A stretch of 59,931 nt of DNA from an uncultured Clostridium sp. (lineage in GTDB: Bacteria; Bacillota; Clostridia; Clostridiales; Clostridiaceae): NCBI RefSeq assembly GCF_947039605.1, contig NZ_CAMQZG010000022.1:1-59931 (forward strand), written 5' to 3'. A model generated the notes under the pieces. It made no database searches. It saw nothing but the letters and a program-made list of their open reading frames with translations, and had not been told where the DNA came from. Below, in pieces: positions 53,124 to 59,931 of the stretch (its first letter is position 1; every line of letters starts with the position of its first letter). The position numbers and the translations under genes are program-made.

Positions 53124-54386
53124 ATGGAAAAAATATTAGTTAAAAGTGGACAAAAGCTAAGTGGACAAGTAGATATAAGTGCAGCAAAAAATTCTGTATT
53201 ACCAATAATAGCAGCATCAATATTATCAGATGAGAAGGTTATTATTAAAAATTATCCAAGTCTTAATGATGTAAGGGTACTTACTGAAGTTTTATATGAT
53301 ATAGGCTGTGATATAAGTATGGATGAAATAAATTACGATTTACAGATAGACCCAACAAATATTAAAAAATATACAGCAAATTGTGAACTTGTAAAAAAGA
53401 TGAGAGCTTCTTTTTTAGTAATGGGACCAATGCTTGCAAAGTATAAAAAATTTACTTTATCATGCCCAGGTGGGTGTAATATAGGGACAAGGCCTATTGA
53501 TTTGCATCTTAAAGGTTTTGAAGCTTTAGGGGCAAAAATTGTGCAGGAACATGGATTTATTGAAATTATAGGAGAAAATTTAAAAGGAAATGAAATTTAT
53601 TTAGATTTTCCATCAGTAGGGGCAACAGAGAACATAATGATGGCAGCGTCTAGGATAGAAGGTAGAACGGTTATAAATAATCCAGCACTTGAACCAGAAA
53701 TAGAAGATTTAGCAAATTTTTTAAATAGCATGGGTGCAAAAGTTCAGTTTAATATTAATTCTACAATTATCATAGATGGGGTTAAGTCATTGAAGGGGAC
53801 AACTTATCAACCTATATATGATAGGATTGAAGCCGGAACATTTATGGTTGCAGCTGCTATTACAAATTCCACAATACAAATAAATGGTGTTGAAGAAGAG
53901 CATTTAAAACCAGTTATTCAAAAGCTTATAGAGTCAGGAAGTGAGATAACTATAGATAGTAAGACAAAAATTGCGATTGTTAAGGGACCAAAAGAAATAA
54001 TACCAACAGATATTATAACTAGACCACATCCAGGTTATCCAACAGATATGCAATCACAGATGATGTCATTATTAGCTATTGCAAATGGGAATTGTAATAT
54101 TGAAGAAACTGTATTTGAAAATAGGTTTATGAATGTTGCAGAACTTTCAAGAATGGGAGCTGATATTAAAATAAAAGGAAATACTTCTATAATTACAGGA
54201 GTTAAGAAACTTACAGGATGTCAGGTTAAAGCAAGTGATTTAAGGTCAGGTGCTGCTCTTATATTGGCTGGACTTGTGGCTGAGGGTTACACTGAAATAG
54301 AAGATATATATCATATTGATAGAGGGTATATGAATATAGAGGATAAGTTTAGTAAACTTGGTGCACAAATTTATAGAGTTAAGTGA
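53124..54386 (+). CDS. murA: UDP-N-acetylglucosamine 1-carboxyvinyltransferase MurA
   Basis: A 420-residue enzyme for the first committed peptidoglycan step (enolpyruvyl transfer to UDP-GlcNAc). The catalytic Cys is in CPGGCNIGTRP, so it is the fosfomycin-sensitive Cys form. The N-terminal SAAKNSVLPI holds the conserved Lys-Asn pair. PGYPTDMQSQ and ASDLRSGAALILAGL are typical. Full length. ATG at 53124 follows GGAGG. In clostridia with two MurA copies, the one beside spoIID may serve sporulation, which is inference. Confidence 0.96.
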   Translation: MEKILVKSGQKLSGQVDISAAKNSVLPIIAASILSDEKVIIKNYPSLNDVRVLTEVLYDIGCDISMDEINYDLQIDPTNIKKYTANCELVKKMRASFLVMGPMLAKYKKFTLSCPGGCNIGTRPIDLHLKGFEALGAKIVQEHGFIEIIGENLKGNEIYLDFPSVGATENIMMAASRIEGRTVINNPALEPEIEDLANFLNSMGAKVQFNINSTIIIDGVKSLKGTTYQPIYDRIEAGTFMVAAAITNSTIQINGVEEEHLKPVIQKLIESGSEITIDSKTKIAIVKGPKEIIPTDIITRPHPGYPTDMQSQMMSLLAIANGNCNIEETVFENRFMNVAELSRMGADIKIKGNTSIITGVKKLTGCQVKASDLRSGAALILAGLVAEGYTEIEDIYHIDRGYMNIEDKFSKLGAQIYRVK

Positions 54387-54389
54387 GAT

Positions 54390-54420
54390 AAGTGAGTAAA
54401 AAATTTACTCACTTATTTTT
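54390..54420 (+). terminator. Terminator of murA
   Basis: AAGTGAGTAAA/TTTACTCACTT perfect 11-bp stem, AAA loop, tail ATTTTTAT. Confidence 0.9.
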
Positions 54421-54500
54421 ATATTATGTAATATATCTTATTACAACCTACATATAAATAAATATATTGTAATGGTAAAAATTAATGAGGTAGTAATAGT

Positions 54501-55625
54501 ATGAAAAAATTTGATTTAAAAAGATTTGAGAGAGCATTGAGAAGTTTTTGTATAAAGATGATTAGAGGGATTAAAAATATAAAATTACAAAAGTTAAAGC
54601 ATTTAATAACTATATGTATAGCGGTTGTCATAATATTTTCAATACCTATAATTTTTGGAACTATAAGTAATAATAGTTATCAAAAAATTGAAGGCAATGA
54701 AAAAAAAGAAGTTAAAACTAAAAATAAAAAGGATATTATAAGTGGAGAATTACTAAGTATAGATACAAGTAGTGTAAAAGTTTATACAACGTCAGGAGTT
54801 CTAAAAACAATTCCCTTAGAGGAATATGTTCAAGGGGTAGTTAGTTCAGAATTGCCATTATCATTCGAAAAAGAAGCAATGATAGCACAGGGGATATTAG
54901 CTAGGACATATGTAGCAAGTAAGATGGTTACGCCTTGTGGTAGGGCAAAAGAGCATGGCGGAGTAATTTGTGATACAGTTCATTGTCAGGTATATAAACC
55001 TTTAGAAGAAAGAATTAATAGTGTTGGGTATGATGAGGATATATTTAGAAAAAAGGTAGTAGATGCGGTTAAAAAAACAGAGAGTGAGGTTCTAACTTAT
55101 GATGGACTTTTAGTTAGATATCCTCAGTATTTTGCAATAAGTTCTGGGAAAACAGAAAATGGTTATGATGTATTTAATACTGATGCACCTTATTTGAAGT
55201 CGGTAGTTAGTATTGGTGAGGAGGAACTTCCAAGATTTAAAGATGAAACTATAATTTCTTATTCAGATTTTGCGTATAAAGTTAATTCTGCTTATCCAGG
55301 GGCTAATTTAACAAGTGCAAATATAAAAGAGAATGTAGAAATATTAGCAAGGACAGATGGTGGGAGTGTATCAAGAATAAAACTTGGGGGAGTAACAATA
55401 AAAGGAACTGAACTAAGAGTAGTATTAGGACTTGATTCAGCAAATTTTGAATTAGAGTTTGATGATAAAATTATAATAAATAGCAAAGGTTATGGGCATG
55501 GAGTTGGTATGAGCCAATGGGGTGCTAATGCAATGGCTAAGGATGGGAAAAAGTATAATGAGATATTAAAGCATTATTATACAGATGTTGAAATAACTAA
55601 ATTAAAAAAAGTAAGGATTGGATAA
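54501..55625 (+). CDS. spoIID: Stage II sporulation protein D (engulfment lytic transglycosylase)
   Basis: A 374-residue mother-cell membrane enzyme that degrades septal peptidoglycan for engulfment with SpoIIM/SpoIIP. A basic N-terminus is followed by one membrane helix (about 33-52). The SpoIID domain contains VVSSELPLSFEKEAMIAQGILARTY with the catalytic Glu, and the C-terminal GYGHGVGMSQWGANAMA signature. Full length. It starts at an ATG with GAGGTAG upstream. Expected to be sigma-E-dependent. Confidence 0.95.
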   Translation: MKKFDLKRFERALRSFCIKMIRGIKNIKLQKLKHLITICIAVVIIFSIPIIFGTISNNSYQKIEGNEKKEVKTKNKKDIISGELLSIDTSSVKVYTTSGVLKTIPLEEYVQGVVSSELPLSFEKEAMIAQGILARTYVASKMVTPCGRAKEHGGVICDTVHCQVYKPLEERINSVGYDEDIFRKKVVDAVKKTESEVLTYDGLLVRYPQYFAISSGKTENGYDVFNTDAPYLKSVVSIGEEELPRFKDETIISYSDFAYKVNSAYPGANLTSANIKENVEILARTDGGSVSRIKLGGVTIKGTELRVVLGLDSANFELEFDDKIIINSKGYGHGVGMSQWGANAMAKDGKKYNEILKHYYTDVEITKLKKVRIG

Positions 55626-55627
55626 AA

Positions 55628-55670
55628 GAAGGTATAGTCTATTGATTTCGATAGATTATGCCTTTTTTCT
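55628..55670 (+). terminator. Terminator of spoIID
   Basis: AAGGTATAGTCTAT pairs with ATAGATTATGCCTT (G-T pairs) over an 8-9-nt loop, followed by TTTTCTTTTT. Confidence 0.8.
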
Positions 55671-55772
55671 TTTTGAAGTGTAATAAAATGACGAATGAAA
55701 AAAATTAAAAAATTAAATAGATATGTATTAATTTTGTTTTTATAGGACAGACTACTAAACGGAGGTGTTGAC

Positions 55773-56513
55773 ATGGATAAATTAATAAACTTTTTAAAGA
55801 AACATAGTTTCTATGTAATTTTAGTAGGGTGCTTAGCTGTATTAGGTGTTGTTGCGGTTGCAACAGGAGGGAATAAAGCAGAGGAGTCTACTAAAAAACC
55901 GGTCGCTACTAATGTTGAAACTGAGGATGCAAAAACAGGTAATGAAATTATCGAAGGTGCTGAATTGGTGAAGGAAGAAGCAAAAGAAGAGAACAAGCAA
56001 GAGAAGGCTAAAGAAGAGGAATCTAAAAAAACAACAGTTAAAGAGGATGACTCAGTAGCTACAAATGCTAAACCTAAGTCAGAAATAATAAATCCTATAA
56101 AAGATGGACTAGTAACTAGAAAATTTAATATAGAGCCAAGACTTGAGAAGGATGGCAAAGTTGCAAATGTCTATAAAGGGATTGATATTGAAGCTATAAA
56201 GGGTAGTGATGTATTAGCAATAGCTGATGGTGAAATCATAGAAGCTCAAAGTGGAGATTCAAGAGAAGGTAATTATGTTAAAGTAAAACATTCAAATGGA
56301 TTAATTGTAATGTACGGTAATTTAGAAGCAAAGTTAAATGTAAAAGTTGGAGACAAGGTCTCACAAGGAGCTGTGCTTGGTAAAACAGGTAACTCAATAA
56401 AAGTAAGTCCGGCTGACAGAAAGTCAAAAGAATACTTACTAATACATGTTGAAAAAGACAGAGAACCTATAGATCCACTAACAATTTTTAAAGAATTAAA
56501 AGTTAAAGAATAA
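55773..56513 (+). CDS. spoIIQ: SpoIIQ-like M23/LytM protein with degenerate metal site
   Basis: A 246-residue protein with one N-terminal membrane segment (about 13-32), a Glu/Lys-rich linker (about 35-95) and a C-terminal LytM fold (about 110-246). Position after spoIID and before spoIIID identifies it as SpoIIQ-like, the forespore partner of SpoIIIAH in the feeding-tube channel. The zinc motifs are damaged: HxxxD reads Y134-K-G-I-D138, and HxH reads L-I-H. It should therefore bind but not cut peptidoglycan, as in Bacillus. It starts at an ATG after GGAGGTG. Confidence 0.85.
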   Translation: MDKLINFLKKHSFYVILVGCLAVLGVVAVATGGNKAEESTKKPVATNVETEDAKTGNEIIEGAELVKEEAKEENKQEKAKEEESKKTTVKEDDSVATNAKPKSEIINPIKDGLVTRKFNIEPRLEKDGKVANVYKGIDIEAIKGSDVLAIADGEIIEAQSGDSREGNYVKVKHSNGLIVMYGNLEAKLNVKVGDKVSQGAVLGKTGNSIKVSPADRKSKEYLLIHVEKDREPIDPLTIFKELKVKE

Positions 56514-56518
56514 TTAAA

Positions 56519-56552
56519 AGCCAGCCATGTTCTGAAAGGAATATGGCTGGTT
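56519..56552 (+). other. Hairpin between the spoIIQ-like gene and spoIIID
   Basis: AGCCAGCCAT pairs with ATGGCTGGTT over a 14-nt loop. The tail is TTAATAATTAA, poor in T, so it is at best a partial terminator. Confidence 0.5.
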
Positions 56553-56587
56553 AATAATTAACCAAATTTAAGGAGGAGTATATAAAA

Positions 56588-56851
56588 GTGAAAGACTATA
56601 TTGAGGAAAGAGTTTTAGAAGTAGCAAGGTATATAATAGAATCTAAATCAACAATAAGAAGAACAGCAAAGGTGTTTGGAGTAAGTAAGAGCACGATTCA
56701 TAAGGACATGACAGAACGACTTCCAAAGATAAATCCTAATATTGCAGATGAAGCTAAGTTTATATTAGATGTCAATAAAGCTGAGAGACATATAAGAGGT
56801 GGAAAGGCCACAAAATTAAAATATAAAATAGTTGAAGGTGGACCTTTATAA
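56588..56851 (+). CDS. spoIIID: Stage III sporulation transcriptional regulator SpoIIID
   Basis: An 87-residue mother-cell DNA-binding protein that modulates sigma-E genes and activates sigK. The helix-turn-helix is in RRTAKVFGVSKSTIHKDM (residues about 24-41), with a basic C-terminal tail (HIRGGKATKLKYK) that contacts the minor groove. Full length. It starts at a GTG after AAGGAGGAG. mbl follows 82 bp downstream, the same order as in Bacillus. Confidence 0.96.
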   Translation: MKDYIEERVLEVARYIIESKSTIRRTAKVFGVSKSTIHKDMTERLPKINPNIADEAKFILDVNKAERHIRGGKATKLKYKIVEGGPL

Positions 56852-56933
56852 GTATATAATGGATATAATGAGATAAAATGTAAAATAGTAAGATAAAGAG
56901 TAGAAAATGATAGAAATGGGGAGTGCAAAGGTT

Positions 56934-57968
56934 ATGTGGTTTTTAAATAGGGGAGCAGATATGGGCATAGACTTAGGTACAGCTACGGTTTTAGTTCATA
57001 TAAAAGGTAAGGGTGTAGTACTTCAAGAGCCTTCAGTGGTAGCAATTGACAAGACAAGAAACAAGGTACTAGCAGTTGGTGAAGAAGCTAGACAAATGAT
57101 AGGAAGAACACCAGGGAATATTGTGGCAATAAGACCATTGAGAAATGGTGTTATATCTGACTATGATGTTACAGAGAAGATGTTACAGTACTTTATAAAA
57201 AAAGGTATTGGAAAAAATAGAGTTTCAGCACCAAAAGTAATGGTATGTATACCTTCACAAGCAACTGAAGTAGAAAAAAGAGCAGTAATGGATGCAGCAA
57301 GAAATTCAGGAGCTAGAAGTGTTTATTTAGTGGAAGAACCCTTAGCAGCGGCAATTGGAGCTGGTATTGATATATCAGAACCTAATGGGAGAATGGTTGT
57401 TGATATAGGGGGAGGAACTTGTGATATAGCAGTTATTTCACTAGGTGGAATAGTAGTTAGGTCATCTTTAAAGGTGGCAGGTGATACTTTTGATGAAGCA
57501 ATTATAAGATACATAAGAACTAATTATAAATTAATGATAGGTGAAAGAACAGCAGAAGAACTTAAAATAAAAGTTGGATCAGTTGTTAAAGGATTAAAAG
57601 ATGAAAGTCTTGCTATAAAAGGTAGAAATTTAGTTACTGGACTTCCAGATGAAGTTATAATATCATCAGAACAAGTTAGAGAAGCTGTAGAAGATTCAGT
57701 AAAACTTATAGCTGAAAATTTACATTCTGTATTAGAAAAAACGCCTCCAGAACTTGCGGCAGATATTATGGATGCAGGAATTCTTATGACAGGTGGAGGA
57801 TCATTACTGTATGGTTTAGATAAATATTTAGAAGCTATGACAGGTGTCTCTGTCAGTGTTGCAGAGAATGCAATTACTTGTGTTGCTGAAGGAACCGGAA
57901 AGATATTAGACGTATTTAGTAAATTGAATTTAAATATGGATGAAGATGAAGTTAAACTTATAAAATAG
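56934..57968 (+). CDS. mbl: MreB-family rod-shape protein Mbl
   Basis: A 344-residue bacterial actin. Phosphate-1 motif GIDLGTATVLV, phosphate-2 VDIGGGTCDIAVISLGG, adenosine motif LMTGGGSLLYGLDKYL; full length. It guides cell-wall elongation. ATG at 56934 is chosen because MWFLNRGADMGIDLGTA has the family N-terminal length; upstream in-frame ATGs at 56907 and 56916 are possible, and the ribosome site is weak for each. Position after spoIIID identifies it as Mbl rather than MreB. Confidence 0.92.
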   Translation: MWFLNRGADMGIDLGTATVLVHIKGKGVVLQEPSVVAIDKTRNKVLAVGEEARQMIGRTPGNIVAIRPLRNGVISDYDVTEKMLQYFIKKGIGKNRVSAPKVMVCIPSQATEVEKRAVMDAARNSGARSVYLVEEPLAAAIGAGIDISEPNGRMVVDIGGGTCDIAVISLGGIVVRSSLKVAGDTFDEAIIRYIRTNYKLMIGERTAEELKIKVGSVVKGLKDESLAIKGRNLVTGLPDEVIISSEQVREAVEDSVKLIAENLHSVLEKTPPELAADIMDAGILMTGGGSLLYGLDKYLEAMTGVSVSVAENAITCVAEGTGKILDVFSKLNLNMDEDEVKLIK

Positions 57969-57982
57969 TATAAATTTTAAGG

Positions 57983-58014
57983 AGCACTAGTTTAAACTAG
58001 TGCTTTTATTTTAG
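57983..58014. terminator. Terminator between mbl and yyaC
   Basis: AGCACTAGTTT/AAACTAGTGCT perfect stem with no unpaired loop bases beyond the turn, then TTTATTTT; it abuts the stop codon of the converging yyaC. Confidence 0.85.
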
Positions 58015-58541
58015 TTATTTAAATCAACATTTAATGTGTAGGCACTTAAAAGAGCATTTACGATAACTTTAGAAATATCCATCACTAAATTTAATCTAAT
58101 AGCACGGCTAGAAAACAAATCTTTTTTTGAGGAAGAATCTATAATTCCTATAATTGAAAGATCTCCAACTGATGGAAGGAGTTTTCCAACGCCTTTTCCA
58201 GGCTTTAAAGAATCTGTTTTTAGATGTATTTCACCAATAGCTTTAATATCTCCAAGGCAAGCATCAATAGCTATTATAGTTGAGTAAGGATGAAGTTTAT
58301 ATATTCTTTCAAGTTCTATATCTATGTTGAGTGCGTGTATAGGATGTTCTAGTGTTCCATAGATGGGGAGTGGAAAGTTTTTTTCAAGTAAAGATGATCC
58401 AATTAAAGGTCCTAGACAGTCACCTATACATTTATCAGTCCCTATACAAATGATAATTGAATCATTTATATAATCTTTTAAAAAATGAGCTAGTTTATAA
58501 TAAGATAGTGAATCTTTATAATAGCTTTTAATTTTATTCAA
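58011..58541 (-). CDS. yyaC: Spore protease YyaC
   Basis: A 176-residue YyaC/DUF1256 protein, related in fold to the germination protease Gpr and hydrogenase maturation proteases. Conserved blocks: CIGTDKCIGDCLGPLIG near residues 32-48, YGTLEHPIHALN, AIDACLG and PGKGVGK-LPSVGD. Full length. The start is a TTG 8 nt after GGAGG. Forespore expression is expected from Bacillus; I see no unambiguous sigma-F/G promoter. Confidence 0.92.
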   Translation of the reverse strand: MNKIKSYYKDSLSYYKLAHFLKDYINDSIIICIGTDKCIGDCLGPLIGSSLLEKNFPLPIYGTLEHPIHALNIDIELERIYKLHPYSTIIAIDACLGDIKAIGEIHLKTDSLKPGKGVGKLLPSVGDLSIIGIIDSSSKKDLFSSRAIRLNLVMDISKVIVNALLSAYTLNVDLNN

Positions 58542-58646
58542 AAATTCGCCTCCTTCAAGAAGTTATATGAAATAATCTTTTTATTTATTTATGAAGTATA
58601 AATTTAAAATATATTGTCAATATTTAAATATGAGGTGATATATTAT

Positions 58647-59234
58647 ATGAAAAAGAAGTACTTATCGGGACTAGTTATTTTAATAACTACAATTTTAGTT
58701 GGATTAATGCTAATTAAGGGGGGGAATAAAGATAGTGATTATATAATGGTAAAAGAAGTGAATGATATTTCGAATAATATAAAAAGTGAAGATATAGATA
58801 TGTTAGTAAATGAGATAGAAGCTTGTAAGGGAGATGAAAGTTTAAGTGATGAGGATAATTCAAATGATATAAAAAATGAAATTGATGAACAAGAGAAAAA
58901 TGATATTCAAGAAAAAAATGAAATAGTGCAAGAGGATGAATTAGATGAGGAAAGTATAGAAGAGTTTGGACAAGAAGAAAGTATGCCGGTATTTAAAGTT
59001 GATAAAATGCTTATTATGAATAGATTATCTTTTACTGAAAAGAAAAGTTTAGTTAAAGTGGTCACAGGATTATCTATGAATGATTATGCTATTATTATGG
59101 AAAGTATTAAAAATGATAGTGAACTGAAATGTGTTACAAAAGTAAATAAAATATTTAAAGAAAGGCTTGAAAAAGCTGAATATGACTTAGTTAAAGAGAT
59201 ATTAGAGCCATATATAAATTTAGAAGCATTATAA
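58647..59234 (+). CDS. Unknown membrane-anchored acidic protein
   Basis: A 195-residue protein I do not recognise. MKKK and one hydrophobic segment (about 5-23) form an uncleaved anchor or signal. A strongly acidic region (about 40-120, Glu/Asp/Asn) follows, then a basic, helical C-terminal domain of ~75 residues (MNRLSFTEKKSLVKVVTGLSMNDYAIIMES). That last part has the look of small domains in clostridial sporulation or wall proteins. ATG at 58647 follows GAGGTGAT; the in-frame codon at 58614 has no ribosome site. Single gene between yyaC and the tRNAs. Confidence 0.72.
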   Translation: MKKKYLSGLVILITTILVGLMLIKGGNKDSDYIMVKEVNDISNNIKSEDIDMLVNEIEACKGDESLSDEDNSNDIKNEIDEQEKNDIQEKNEIVQEDELDEESIEEFGQEESMPVFKVDKMLIMNRLSFTEKKSLVKVVTGLSMNDYAIIMESIKNDSELKCVTKVNKIFKERLEKAEYDLVKEILEPYINLEAL

Positions 59235-59318
59235 AAATGAAAATCTTATTAATTTAAAGAAAAATGAAGAAAATGAGAAATATACGCAAATAAATCTTTT
59301 AAATGGGATATTTTGAAG

Positions 59319-59347
59319 TTGAAATATAGTCTAAGAAGAGATATACT
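59319..59347 (+). promoter_or_regulatory. Sigma-A promoter of the tRNA array
   Basis: TTGAAA (59319-59324), a 17-bp spacer, TATACT (59342-59347), 46 bp before the first tRNA-Thr. The second tRNA unit has no copy of it, so both units are probably read from here. Confidence 0.72.
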
Positions 59348-59393
59348 AACTATTGTCGGTCAGCTAAGTGCTAAACGATACTAAATTTAATAT

Positions 59394-59469
59394 GCTGGCA
59401 TGGCTCAATTGGCAGAGCAGCTGATTTGTAATCAGCAGGTTATCGGTTCAAGTCCGATTGCTAGCTCCA
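59394..59469 (+). tRNA. tRNA-Thr (TGT), first copy
   Basis: 76 nt with encoded CCA. Acceptor GCTGGCA/TGCTAGC (one G-T pair), anticodon loop TTTGTAA (TGT), T-arm ATCGG/CCGAT. Confidence 0.97.
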
Positions 59470-59474
59470 AATGT

Positions 59475-59559
59475 GGTGGGGTTCCCGAGTGGCCAAAGGG
59501 AACAGACTGTAAATCTGTCGTCGTAGACTTCGAAGGTTCGAATCCTTCTCCCACTACCA
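59475..59559 (+). tRNA. tRNA-Tyr (GTA), first copy
   Basis: 85 nt with a long variable arm and encoded CCA. Anticodon loop CTGTAAA (GTA). Acceptor GGTGGGG/TCCCACT has two G-T pairs. Confidence 0.97.
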
Positions 59560-59590
59560 TTTTTTTAAAAGAATAAATTTCTCAGAATAA

Positions 59591-59666
59591 GGTCGCATAG
59601 CTCAGCTGGGAGAGCACCTGCCTTACAAGCAGGGGGTCACAGGTTCGAACCCTGTTGCGACCACCA
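59591..59666 (+). tRNA. tRNA-Val (TAC), first copy
   Basis: 76 nt with encoded CCA. Acceptor GGTCGCA/TGCGACC, anticodon loop CTTACAA (TAC). Confidence 0.97.
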
Positions 59667-59680
59667 AAAAAACTTAATAT

Positions 59681-59756
59681 GCTGGCATGGCTCAATTGGC
59701 AGAGCAGCTGATTTGTAATCAGCAGGTTATCGGTTCAAGTCCGATTGCTAGCTCCA
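59681..59756 (+). tRNA. tRNA-Thr (TGT), second copy
   Basis: Identical to the gene 287 bp upstream. Confidence 0.97.
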
Positions 59757-59761
59757 AATGT

Positions 59762-59846
59762 GGTGGGGTTCCCGAGTGGCCAAAGGGAACAGACTGTAAA
59801 TCTGTCGTCGTAGACTTCGAAGGTTCGAATCCTTCTCCCACTACCA
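59762..59846 (+). tRNA. tRNA-Tyr (GTA), second copy
   Basis: Identical to the gene 287 bp upstream. Confidence 0.97.
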
Positions 59847-59877
59847 TTTTTTTAAAAGAATAAATTTCTCAGAATAA

Positions 59878-59931
59878 GGTCGCATAGCTCAGCTGGGAGA
59901 GCACCTGCCTTACAAGCAGGGGGTCACAGGT
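59878..59931 (+). tRNA. tRNA-Val (TAC), second copy, 5' part
   Basis: Identical to the first 54 nt of the Val gene 287 bp upstream; the T-arm and acceptor 3' strand lie outside the window. Confidence 0.93.

Larger units (their letters stand above)
59387..59931 (+). repeat. Tandem 287-bp tRNA unit, second copy cut by window end
   Basis: Copy 1 is 59387-59673 and copy 2 starts at 59674 and runs off the window. Both contain Thr-Tyr-Val tRNA genes and the spacers between them; all 258 visible bases of copy 2 appear identical to copy 1, spacers included. Confidence 0.92.

Overview
The window is about 60 kb of a very AT-rich chromosome from an endospore-forming, anaerobic Firmicute, most likely a Clostridium sensu stricto (cluster I) species. 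The evidence is the block of sporulation genes (yabG, a SipL-type coat protein, spoIIR, spoIID, a SpoIIQ-like gene, spoIIID, mbl, yyaC, three CotS-type kinases), a thiolase gene upstream of a complete F-type ATP synthase operon, a Rho factor with an Asn-rich insert, a DUF1385-PrmC fusion, and AT-biased codon use throughout. Nearly all of it is core chromosome. The only clear mobile DNA is two small IS200/IS605-like relics.

Layout. 1-5.6 kb: the end of a tRNA-Asn, a response regulator/histidine kinase/lipoprotein operon, then yedF and an FAD oxidoreductase. 5.7-10.6 kb: SGNH hydrolase and a RusA-like nuclease on the minus strand, then tsaD, an alpha/beta-hydrolase-fold protein without a nucleophile, and an HtrA-type protease. 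10.65-10.95 kb: a 300-bp IS605-like element with no ORF that carries a highly structured omega-RNA-like segment. 11.1-15.4 kb: a PTS/phosphoglycosidase operon behind a near-perfect sigma-54 promoter (IIB, IIA, BadF-type kinase, MupG/DUF871, GH4) with no IIC gene, followed by a 55-bp relative of the IS605-like element. 15.5-17.2 kb: a GNAT acetyltransferase and an orphan eutH. 17.3-23.6 kb: a spore-coat cluster of two GT4 glycosyltransferases (minus) and three CotS-family kinases plus one unknown protein (plus), with a sigma-K-type promoter. 23.8-32.7 kb: yabG, veg, a probable minus-strand sRNA, sipL, cyanophycinase and cyanophycin synthetase, ispE, spoIIR, and DUF1934. 32.9-45.2 kb: rho, a UgtP/MGDG-synthase-like transferase, rpmE, tdk, the DUF1385-prmC fusion, prfA, a small membrane protein, sua5, rpiB, upp, wecB and thlA. 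45.7-52.3 kb: atpI-B-E-F-H-A-G-D-C, in which atpH encodes only the C-terminal half of the delta subunit. 52.5-59.2 kb: a YwmB-like gene, murA, spoIID, a spoIIQ-like M23 gene, spoIIID, mbl, yyaC, and an unknown membrane-anchored protein. 59.3 kb to the end: a tRNA array (Thr, Tyr, Val) that starts a second identical 287-bp unit before the window ends.

How the genes work together. The sporulation genes cover mother-cell/forespore signalling (spoIIR), engulfment (spoIID and the SpoIIQ-like protein), the sigma-E regulon (spoIIID) and late coat assembly (yabG, sipL, cotS/GT4). Promoter-like sequences fit these stages: sigma-F at spoIIR, sigma-K at yabG and at the first cotS. The housekeeping part covers t6A tRNA modification (tsaD, sua5), translation termination (prmC, prfA), nucleotide salvage (tdk, upp), envelope synthesis (wecB, murA, mbl) and energy (atp, thlA).

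The most interesting items are the ORF-less omega-RNA-like element and its 55-bp derivative, the unannotated sRNA gene between veg and sipL, the half-size ATP synthase delta subunit, the sigma-54 PTS operon without IIC, the spoIIR promoter embedded in the ispE terminator hairpin, and the prmC reading frame that is fused to DUF1385 but keeps its own ribosome binding site and GTG codon. All calls come from reading the sequence by eye. No database search, folding program or alignment was run.
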